A stretch of DNA of 64,000 nucleotides, taken from contig CAZHDI010000001.1 in the NCBI GenBank assembly GCA_964531285.1, positions 1-64,000 on the forward strand, given 5' to 3'. This document shows, one piece after another, positions 51,691-59,047 of the stretch (within the stretch, counting starts at the first letter, position 1; every line of letters starts with the position of its first letter). This DNA is from CAZHDI01 sp964531285 (GTDB taxonomy: Bacteria; Pseudomonadota; Alphaproteobacteria; JAJFIK01). Position numbers and translations under genes: made by a program. The notes below the pieces were generated by a model that was not told the origin of the DNA, did not search any database, and worked only from the letters and a program-made list of their open reading frames with translations.

Positions 51691-52725
51691 TCAGTTGAAG
51701 AACCACCAGCGGCGCGGCCGGTAGTCGGGTTGCAGCTTCGCGCGCTCCTCGGCGCGGGCATTCGCGGGCAGCGGGATATAGCCGATCCGCTCCAGGACAT
51801 CCTGCCCGTCTTGCGACAGGACATAGGTCAGGAACGCCGTCACCGCGTCCGGCAGCGCTTCGCCGGCCGCCTTGTTCACGTAGAAGAACAAAGGCCGCGA
51901 CAAGGGATAGCGCCCGTCGATCACATAGGCATGGCGGCGCGCCGGATCGCCCGAGTCGGCAAAGCGCTCGATGGTGATCGGGAAGTAGCGGGTTTCGGAA
52001 AAGCCCGGCCCGCTGCCGATCGCCAGGGCGCGGACATTGTCCGTCCGGTAGCCCAGCCCCGAATAGCCGATGGCGTTGATATCCGCGGCCACGGCCTCGA
52101 CCACGGCGCGGCTGTCCGCATGAAAGGTCGTTTCGGGCTTGAAGTCTCCGCCGCACAGCGCGGTTTGGCGGAAGAAATCGAAGGTACCGGAAACCTCATT
52201 CCGGCTGTGCAGCGTGATCTCGCCCAGGGTCCGAACCCCGTGGGCAACCTCATCCCAACGGCCTACGCCCTGCCCGCCGCACAAATGGGTCGAGGAAAAA
52301 ATCTGGTCGAGCTGGCTCAAGGTCAGCCCGGAAACGGGGTTGTCCTTGTGCACATAGACCGCAAGCGCATCGAGCCCGATGGTGATCGCGGTGGGCCGAT
52401 AGCCATAGCGGTCCTGGAAGGCGGCAACCTCACCCTCGCTCATGGGCCGGCTCATGGGCGCGATCTGCGCCCGGCCGCTGGTCAGCGCGGGCGGCGCCGT
52501 GCCCGATCCGGCGCTTTCGATGTCGAAGGCCACATCCGGAGCGGTGTCCGCGAACCCGTCGGCCCAGGCCTCGACGGCCTCGCCCAGGGTGTCCGACCCG
52601 ATGATGACAATGGAACCGGATTGGGCCGACGCCGGGGCCATGCCCGCGATCAGCGCCGCCAATCCCATGAAAACGGCCAACGCGCCACAGGCGCCCAGCC
52701 GGCTTTCGCCGATGCGGTGGTCCAC
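51691..52725 (-). CDS. pstS: PstS-type phosphate-binding protein
   Basis: A 344-residue exported protein starting at GTG 52725, with GGGAGGGGACC directly ahead. A signal peptide (cleavage after APASAQ, about residue 35) is followed by a type II periplasmic-binding fold: IVIIGSDTLGEAVEAWADGF, the anion-binding ESAGSGTAPPALTSGRAQIAPMSRPM, and GLDALAVYVHKDNPV. These match PstS/PBP_like_2. In E. coli it delivers phosphate to the PstCAB ABC transporter, but here the next gene is a PiT-like permease and no pstCAB is present. A reading frame extends upstream to 52917 without family support. Confidence 0.85.
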   Translation of the reverse strand: MDHRIGESRLGACGALAVFMGLAALIAGMAPASAQSGSIVIIGSDTLGEAVEAWADGFADTAPDVAFDIESAGSGTAPPALTSGRAQIAPMSRPMSEGEVAAFQDRYGYRPTAITIGLDALAVYVHKDNPVSGLTLSQLDQIFSSTHLCGGQGVGRWDEVAHGVRTLGEITLHSRNEVSGTFDFFRQTALCGGDFKPETTFHADSRAVVEAVAADINAIGYSGLGYRTDNVRALAIGSGPGFSETRYFPITIERFADSGDPARRHAYVIDGRYPLSRPLFFYVNKAAGEALPDAVTAFLTYVLSQDGQDVLERIGYIPLPANARAEERAKLQPDYRPRRWWFFN

Positions 52726-52985
52726 GGTCCCCTCCCTCGCCGGCAGCGGTGCCGCCTGCCGGGGCACCCCGGACCGCCCCTCCCTCCGGGCCGGTCCATC
52801 CTTCCGCATGCCAAGGGTTTGACCGATCGGCCGGGCAAGCGCAACCCCCGGCGTCCATCGGAGCCGCACAAAGAGGCTTTTGCGGGCGGCTGTCACGAGG
52901 CGCGGGACGATCTCCAATGGCGTGCGCGCGTCACACTGTCAGGAAGCAGCGTCATGAATCTGTCGTCTGACTGACATACTCGGGA

Positions 52986-55340
52986 TCAGGATGCTTGCGC
53001 GTGTGCCGGCTCACTCAGACGGCTGATCAGATCGCGATGGCCGGATCCGCTGGGGCGCTGCTCCTCGAGCCACGTTTTCAAAGCTGCCTCATGCATCGGA
53101 CCGGCCACAAAATACCCCTGCACCTCGTCGCAATCGAGCGCCTGGAGAAGATGCATCTGCTCCAATGTCTCGGCGCCCTCGGCAATCACCTTCAATTCGA
53201 GGCTGTGCCCCATACGGATGATCGCATCGATGATCGCCCGTGAGTTCGGATTGGTGATCGCCTCGCTGACGAAGGACCGGTCGATTTTCAGCCGGCTGAC
53301 GGGAAACCGGCGCAGATAGGCAAGCGAGGAATAGCCGGTGCCGAAATCATCGATGCTGATCTCGAAATTCATCTTGCGGATCTGGCCGAGACAGGCGGTG
53401 AAGGCCTCGATGTCTTCGGACATGGAATCCTCGGTGATCTCAAGCTCGACCAGACTCGGGTCGGCATCCGTCTCGGCCAAGGCCGAGCGCAGGATCGCGG
53501 GCAAGCTCCGGGCGCGGAAATGGCGCGGCGAGATATTGACCCCGAGCCGCCCGAACGAGAGCCCCTCGGCACGCCAGCGCTTGGTGCAGGCCATGGCTTC
53601 CCGCACGGTCCATTGACCCAAGCCCCGCACGATATCGCCTGACTCGACCACATCGAGAAACTCGGCAGGCGTGACAAGGCCGCGCTGGGGATGCTGCCAG
53701 CGCAGCAGCGCCTCGACCCCGCACACCTCGCCGGTGCGCAGATCGATCTGGGGCTGGAAATGAAAGACCAGTTCGTCATTGGCCAGTGCGTGACGCAATT
53801 CCGCATCAATCCGTGCACGCCGCCGAACCTTCTCATCGATCACATGATCGAACGAGCGGATCGTGCCCGGCGCGCTCTCCTTGGCTTCGAAGAGCGCCAT
53901 ATCGGCATTGCGGAACAGGATATTCGGATCGTCGCCATCCTTGGGATAATAGCTGATGCCGATGCTGGTGGCGACATTGAATGTATCGCCGTCAAGTTCG
54001 ATCGGCTCACGGATGGTGTCGATGATCCGCCGCATGGGCGCGACCACGGTCTCATAGGCCGACAATTCGGTCAGGATGATCGCGAATTCATCGCCGCCGA
54101 AACGGGCCACGGTATCGACACCGCGCACGGACTCCATCATGCGGCGGGCGACCGTTTTGAGCACCTCATCGCCGACCAGATGGCCATGAAGATCGTTGAT
54201 CTGCTTGAAACGGTCGAGATCCAGAACGCACAGGGCGATGCGCTTGTCATGGCGTTCGGCATATTTGATCGCATCTTCAAGCCGCAGCTGGAAATGAAGC
54301 CGGTTCGACAATCCGGTGAGGGAATCCTTGAGCGCCAGTTCCTCGATGCGCCGGCGCTGTTTGGCTTCTTCCGTCACATCCGTATACGTCGTCAAAAGGC
54401 CGCCATCGGGCAGATGCTTGCCATAAACCTCCAGGACCGTCCCGCCGGGGCCCGCCCGTTCGAAGGTCTGGCTTTGCCGGTGCAGCCGGCCGGTATCGGC
54501 CAGCAACTCCTTATAAACCGTCTCGTCGAGCCCGGCGCCTTTGGGGTCGGGCGCGTCAGTGGCATCGATCCGGATGGCCCCCTGCCTGCCGGTCCGGCGG
54601 CGCAAATCCGAGGGATCGATGTGCAGAAGCTCGGTGAAGCGCCGGCTCCAGATCAACAGGTAATGGGCCGAGTCATAGAGCGCGAAGCCCTGGTCCATAT
54701 GGTCGAGCACCAGCCTCGACTGGCGCCGCGATCCGTCCAGCTGATGGGCCACACGGGTGAAGATCGAGCGCAGCATCACAATCAGCAGGGTCAAGGTCAC
54801 GCTGATCAGCAGCAGGATGATCGCATTGAGGATAGGCCGCGTTTCGGGCCCACTCGAGGGCGGCGGCAGAATCCCGGATTCCATCAGCGCGTATTGGCCG
54901 AACAGGGTCGAGGCGGCCAGCATGAAGGTGATCACGCCGCCCGCCACGCCCCAGAAAATTGCCGAGAAGGCGACCGTCAGCACCACATAGGCAATCCCCG
55001 GCGAGGCCAAGCCACCATTGAAGTAGCCGGCCAGATTGATGCCGATAAACGCGAAGGCAACCAGGGACAGGGCCGGCACATTGAGCGAGCGCGTCAGCCA
55101 GACCGTCCAGGGCGCCGACAATGCGAACAGACCCGCGGCGATCGTCACCGCCTCGGTGGCATCGAAGGGGGTAATTGCGACCGCGCGATAGGTGGCATAG
55201 GCCAGCAGCAGCACACCCAACGTCACCGAGAACACGATGAAGCACCGCAGCCGGATCGCGGTGAGGTAGTCGGTGTTAGCGTCAAGGCCGAGCCGGTCAT
55301 CGAACCGCTGCCAGAACCCGCCACCCAGATGAATCATCAT
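52986..55340 (-). CDS. GGDEF-EAL cyclic-di-GMP protein with membrane sensor and PAS
   Basis: A 784-residue protein. Six or so membrane spans fill residues 20-220, followed by a PAS-like domain, a GGDEF domain (residues 415-419 read GGDEF) and an EAL domain (EAL at 543-545, with the later DDFGTGYSSLAYL and DRSFV). Both catalytic signatures are intact, so it could make or degrade cyclic di-GMP; in many such fusions one activity dominates. The N-terminal membrane region resembles an MASE-type sensor. GGGGCAGGTGG precedes ATG 55340. It is divergent from the ATP-grasp gene. Confidence 0.93.
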   Translation of the reverse strand: MMIHLGGGFWQRFDDRLGLDANTDYLTAIRLRCFIVFSVTLGVLLLAYATYRAVAITPFDATEAVTIAAGLFALSAPWTVWLTRSLNVPALSLVAFAFIGINLAGYFNGGLASPGIAYVVLTVAFSAIFWGVAGGVITFMLAASTLFGQYALMESGILPPPSSGPETRPILNAIILLLISVTLTLLIVMLRSIFTRVAHQLDGSRRQSRLVLDHMDQGFALYDSAHYLLIWSRRFTELLHIDPSDLRRRTGRQGAIRIDATDAPDPKGAGLDETVYKELLADTGRLHRQSQTFERAGPGGTVLEVYGKHLPDGGLLTTYTDVTEEAKQRRRIEELALKDSLTGLSNRLHFQLRLEDAIKYAERHDKRIALCVLDLDRFKQINDLHGHLVGDEVLKTVARRMMESVRGVDTVARFGGDEFAIILTELSAYETVVAPMRRIIDTIREPIELDGDTFNVATSIGISYYPKDGDDPNILFRNADMALFEAKESAPGTIRSFDHVIDEKVRRRARIDAELRHALANDELVFHFQPQIDLRTGEVCGVEALLRWQHPQRGLVTPAEFLDVVESGDIVRGLGQWTVREAMACTKRWRAEGLSFGRLGVNISPRHFRARSLPAILRSALAETDADPSLVELEITEDSMSEDIEAFTACLGQIRKMNFEISIDDFGTGYSSLAYLRRFPVSRLKIDRSFVSEAITNPNSRAIIDAIIRMGHSLELKVIAEGAETLEQMHLLQALDCDEVQGYFVAGPMHEAALKTWLEEQRPSGSGHRDLISRLSEPAHAQAS

Positions 55341-55444
55341 CGGCCACCTGCCCCAATACACTGAACCGGCGCACTGTGCCCGACCGAGGGCTCAAATTCT
55401 GTTAAGGCTAAACCCGGAACTGGAGAAAAACCGGCGGGGCAACG

Positions 55445-56320
55445 ATGCGATTGGGGTTTGTGTGCTGTAGCGAGACACTGTCGACGAGTGCAAGACGGCG
55501 GGCCGACGCGTTCGAGCATGACGCGGAACTGGAACCGATCCGGGCGGCGTTCGGGCGGACCGGGCACGGGGTCGTGGAACTCGACTGGCGGGCCGACGAC
55601 GGCGATTACGGCGGGGCGGATTTGCTCTTTATCCGGACGGTGTGGGATTATACCGACCATCAGGAGGCGTTTCTGGCCTTTCTCAGCCGGGCGGCGAAGA
55701 TGGTGCCGGTGGCCAATCACCCGGATCTGATCCGCTGGAACCTCGCCAAAGACTATCTCGGCGAACTGGCACAGGCCGGACTGCCGGTCATCGACAGCGT
55801 GTTCGTGACCGCCGAGACCCGGCTCGGCGATCTTTTCGCCGCACTCGGCGCCGATGAAATCGTCATCAAACCGACAGTCGGCGCGGGCGGCACCGGTCAG
55901 GCCCGGTACCGGCGTGCCGAAACCGACCCCGATCAGCCGGTCTACCCTGGCGTATTCGCCCAGCCGTTCTTGCGCCAGGTGATGAGCGAGGGGGAACTGT
56001 CCTTCGTGTTTCTCAACGGCACCTACTCCCACGCGGTGCACAAGGCCTGCGCGCCGGGGGAGTTCCGCGTGCAGTCGATCTATGGCGGTGTGGACACACG
56101 CTATGACGCGCCGGCAGGCGAGATCGCAACCGCGCGGCGCTTCATCGATGCCCTGCCCTATCCGGCCCTCGCGGCACGGGTGGACATGCTGCGCGACGGC
56201 GCGGGCCTGACCCTGATGGAACTGGAAGTGATCGAGCCTTATCTTTATCCGGTTTTCGAGCCGGCCTTCGGCATGCGGATGGTCGAGGCGACGATCCAAT
56301 ATCTTTATGCCGGCGGCTGA
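55445..56320 (+). CDS. ATP-grasp enzyme (DcsG/RimK-like)
   Basis: A 291-residue protein with the ATP-grasp fold. An N-terminal domain with LLFIRTVWDYTDH leads into NLAKDYLGELAQAGLPVIDS, the ATP-binding strand EIVIKPTVGAGGTG, and the metal-binding end VDMLRDGAGLTLMELEVIEPYLY. The pattern resembles the subgroup that includes D-cycloserine ligase DcsG and glutathione-synthetase-like proteins, which join a carboxylate to an amine using ATP. No natural-product genes surround it. Substrates unknown. Confidence 0.82.
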   Translation: MRLGFVCCSETLSTSARRRADAFEHDAELEPIRAAFGRTGHGVVELDWRADDGDYGGADLLFIRTVWDYTDHQEAFLAFLSRAAKMVPVANHPDLIRWNLAKDYLGELAQAGLPVIDSVFVTAETRLGDLFAALGADEIVIKPTVGAGGTGQARYRRAETDPDQPVYPGVFAQPFLRQVMSEGELSFVFLNGTYSHAVHKACAPGEFRVQSIYGGVDTRYDAPAGEIATARRFIDALPYPALAARVDMLRDGAGLTLMELEVIEPYLYPVFEPAFGMRMVEATIQYLYAGG

Positions 56321-56338
56321 CGGTTGACCGCACGGCCG

Positions 56339-56971
56339 TCAGCGCCATTCGGAGACCCCGAAGCGGATCAGGCGCGCACCCGTCAACGGGCCGATGATCC
56401 GGCCCCGGCCCTTTACCGCCAGCACGGCGGCGATGATGTCGCCGTCGCTTTTCAGCTCATGGGCCCGGCGCGCGCCCAGGCTCAAGGCATCCCAAACCCG
56501 TTCGGCCTCGGAAAGACCGGGCGACGTGTCGTCATAATCCACCGCCTCGGCAATGTCCGCCGCGCACATTTCAGCCAGCGTGGCGGACCGGGCCATGACA
56601 CTGACGATATCGGCGTCCCCGGCACTGCAGGACGCCACACCGCGATGCATGCCGACCCCTTCGCAGGGGCGGATCACATCGAAATTAAACACCCGAAGGC
56701 CCTGCGCGTCATGGACCATGGCCGGCCCGAAGGCCGCCCCTTTGACGAAGCGCAAGCCGATGGTGGACAGACCGGCGCAGATGATCGGGCATTCCAGGCC
56801 GGTATCGAGCAAATGGGCCAGAAGATGGTCGATGCACTCGCCCTCGCCGGCATCATCATCGAGCGAGCGCGCCAGCCGCGCTTTCAGTTCGACCCAGGGC
56901 ACCGTGAGGCCGGTGCGGCCCAGAAGCACCGAGACCGGATGGCCGCGCACCGTCAGGTCCTGCACCATCAT
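56339..56971 (-). CDS. Hypothetical protein following fpr
   Basis: A 210-residue soluble protein that I do not recognise. It is Cys-rich for its size (Cys residues in GECIDHL, LECPIICAG, IRPCEGVG, ASCSAGD and MCAADI), with the middle third FVKGAAFGPAMVHDAQGLRVFNFDVIRPCEG looking most conserved. It starts 30 bases after the fpr stop codon and is probably cotranscribed with it. A redox or metal role would suit the cysteines and the neighbour, but this is only context. Confidence 0.65.
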   Translation of the reverse strand: MMVQDLTVRGHPVSVLLGRTGLTVPWVELKARLARSLDDDAGEGECIDHLLAHLLDTGLECPIICAGLSTIGLRFVKGAAFGPAMVHDAQGLRVFNFDVIRPCEGVGMHRGVASCSAGDADIVSVMARSATLAEMCAADIAEAVDYDDTSPGLSEAERVWDALSLGARRAHELKSDGDIIAAVLAVKGRGRIIGPLTGARLIRFGVSEWR

Positions 56972-57001
56972 GGCCGCACCGCCCTTCGGGCCGCGGGATC
57001 G

Positions 57002-57808
57002 TCAATCGACGAAGGCGCGCTCGACCACGAACTCCGCAGGCTTGGCATTCGACCCCTCCTCGAGCCCGGCCTTCTCGACCAGGTCCTTCACATCGTTCAG
57101 CATCGCCATGGACCCGCAGATCATCACGCGGTCCACAGCCGGATCAAGGGGGGGAACGCCCAGATCCTCGAACAGCTTGCCGTTCTCGATCAGGGTCGTG
57201 ATGCGGCCTTCGCATTTGTAAGGCTCGCGGGTCACGCTGGTGTAGTGGATGAGCTTGTCGGCCACCAGTTCACCCACCAGCGGATCTTCCCGCAGGCTCT
57301 CGACGAGTTGGGTGCCGTATTCCAATTCCGCGATGAACCGGCAGCTATGGGTCAAAATGACCGTCTCGAAACGCTCATAGGTCTCCGGGTCGCGGATGAT
57401 GCTGGCAAAGGGCGCGATCCCGGTGCCGGTCGAGAACAGATAAAGCCGCTTGCCCGGGGTCAGGGCATCATGGACCAGCGTGCCGACGGGCTTGCGGCCC
57501 AACAGCACGATATCGCCGACCTTGATGTTCTGGAGCCGCGAGGTCAGCGGTCCGTCGGGCACCTTGATGGAGAAGAACTCAAGCTCCTCGTCCCAGGCGG
57601 GGCTGGCCACCGAATAGGCGCGCAGCAGCGGTTTTCCGTCCACTTCGAGGCCGAGCATGATGAATTCGCCGGAGCGGAACCGGAAGCTTTGCGGCCGGGT
57701 GATCCGGAACGAAAACAGATCGTCGGTCCAATGGGTGACCGACAGCACGGTCTCCTCGGTCGGCGCATTGGGCGATTTTGGCTTAGCAGCCGCGGCGTTC
57801 TGAGACAT
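57002..57808 (-). CDS. fpr: Ferredoxin--NADP+ reductase
   Basis: A 268-residue FAD enzyme of the bacterial Fpr type that moves electrons between NADPH and ferredoxin or flavodoxin. The FAD-binding RAYSVASP motif and the following KVPDGPLTSRL match subclass I bacterial reductases; LYLFSTGTGIAPFASIIRDPETYE is the nucleotide-binding segment and VMICGSMAMLNDVKDLVEKAG the C-terminal NADP site. It ends in FVVERAFVD, the family terminus in Alphaproteobacteria. ATG 57808 is supported by the family start; the frame is open to 57871. A small unknown gene follows in the same transcript. Confidence 0.95.
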   Translation of the reverse strand: MSQNAAAAKPKSPNAPTEETVLSVTHWTDDLFSFRITRPQSFRFRSGEFIMLGLEVDGKPLLRAYSVASPAWDEELEFFSIKVPDGPLTSRLQNIKVGDIVLLGRKPVGTLVHDALTPGKRLYLFSTGTGIAPFASIIRDPETYERFETVILTHSCRFIAELEYGTQLVESLREDPLVGELVADKLIHYTSVTREPYKCEGRITTLIENGKLFEDLGVPPLDPAVDRVMICGSMAMLNDVKDLVEKAGLEEGSNAKPAEFVVERAFVD

Positions 57809-58087
57809 GCGAACCCAACCTTTCGTCGCGGCGCTCCCGGATCGGGGCCGGCGCCAAATTACAGTATTCAATTGTAAAAGGACTTATTGTCCAGCGTTGC
57901 GCTGGTTATATGGTCAGGATGGGCCCGACATCAACCGCGCAGCCCCGGCCCGCGCCCCGCGCCATGCCGACCCCCTTTGTTACCCGGAGCGGCGCCGGTG
58001 CGAAAGGCACAAGTCTGAAGGCCGCGTCCGTAGGACGCCCAGGTGTCTTGGGATGCCCAAGTGTTATGGGGTAATGGCGGCAGACCG

Positions 58088-58453
58088 TCAGTCCAGGGTG
58101 AGGTCGATTTCGTTCAAGACCCGGCTGAGTTCGGCATTCAGATGGTTCAAAAGGGCCTCACGGGCGCCGGTGCTGTTCTCGCCCATGAGGCCTTCGGCGG
58201 CCTCGGCGATGCGAGCGATCTCGAACGCGCCGATGCCCCGGGCCGAGCCCTTCAGCGCATGGGCCAGATCATGCCAGCGCTCATCGGGGAGATCCTTGTC
58301 GAGCGCCTCGACCCAATCGCGGGCCTGGGACCGGAAAATCGTCAGCACGTCCCGCATGACGCCGTCGTCGCCGGCGGTGTACCGGCTGAGATGAGAAAAA
58401 TCGATGGCCCCGAGGGACCGCTGCTGGCTGCCCGCGCGCGTGCCTGCCGTCAT
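58088..58453 (-). CDS. Hpt (histidine phosphotransfer) domain protein
   Basis: A 121-residue single-domain Hpt protein. The phosphorylatable His65 lies in HALKGSARGIGAFEIA, the classic HxxKGxxxxxG motif, within a four-helix bundle (residues 20-118). Stand-alone Hpt proteins relay phosphate between hybrid kinases and response regulators. The cckA product is a hybrid kinase, but ChpT, its normal partner, has a different fold, so this may serve another pathway. GAGGGCGGC precedes ATG 58453. No kinase or regulator gene adjoins it. Confidence 0.88.
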   Translation of the reverse strand: MTAGTRAGSQQRSLGAIDFSHLSRYTAGDDGVMRDVLTIFRSQARDWVEALDKDLPDERWHDLAHALKGSARGIGAFEIARIAEAAEGLMGENSTGAREALLNHLNAELSRVLNEIDLTLD

Positions 58454-59047
58454 GTTGCCGCCCTCGTACCGGGAGTGCTGTCCGTGCCCTCCGCCGGCGC
58501 CGGTCCCGCCGGCGCAATGCTCCGTGCGAATATTCCGTGATGGGCACATTTTCGCCATCACTGATTCGCTCGATTCACCGGACTTTTCAAGCCTTCAGAT
58601 CGGTGTGCCGAACCCTCCGGCACCGGACAATTGTCCCATTCCGGGACGCACGCCCTGCCGGACCCCGAAAATCCGGCTCATCGCCTTTGTTTTTCAACGC
58701 TTTACGGCGCCGGTTCTGCGGTTTGTAACCTGGCCCGGGAATATTATGTGTTATCCTTGTGGCGACTCGGAAAACTCCGTAGTGTGACACCATCGCGGTA
58801 AACCGTAGGGATCACCGGTTTTCGGCATCTGAGCCGGAGGCGGCCGGTCCGTTCGATCCGCCCGCCCGTTTCGTCCACACACGGGCCATTTCGGAAACCA
58901 GATTGAGGACTTGGGGGTCTGCAAACACGGCGACGGCGCTTTGGGCCCAATTGGCCCGCGCCGGGCAGGACAGGATCCGTCCGCCGCAGCCGTGACGAAC
59001 GTGAGCGCCCCGGCGGGCCGACCGCCTGGGCCGAGTGGAGCCGACCC
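58454..59047. other. Divergent intergenic region with an AT-rich patch
   Basis: A 594-base region between divergent genes. An AT-richer segment lies at about 58738-58758 (GGAATATTATGTGTTATCC). Frames open here, on both strands, lack ribosome sites and resemble no family. I see no RNA gene. It should contain the promoters of the Hpt and coiled-coil genes. Confidence 0.45.

Noticed and set aside
52930..52985. Possible Pho box upstream of pstS
   Set aside because: CTGTCAG and GTCAC-like words occur, but no pair has the 11-base direct-repeat spacing of a PhoB site, and they are over 200 bases from the start codon.
53691..55364. 557-codon frame antisense to the GGDEF-EAL gene
   Set aside because: The minus-strand product has intact GGDEF and EAL motifs; the antisense frame has none.
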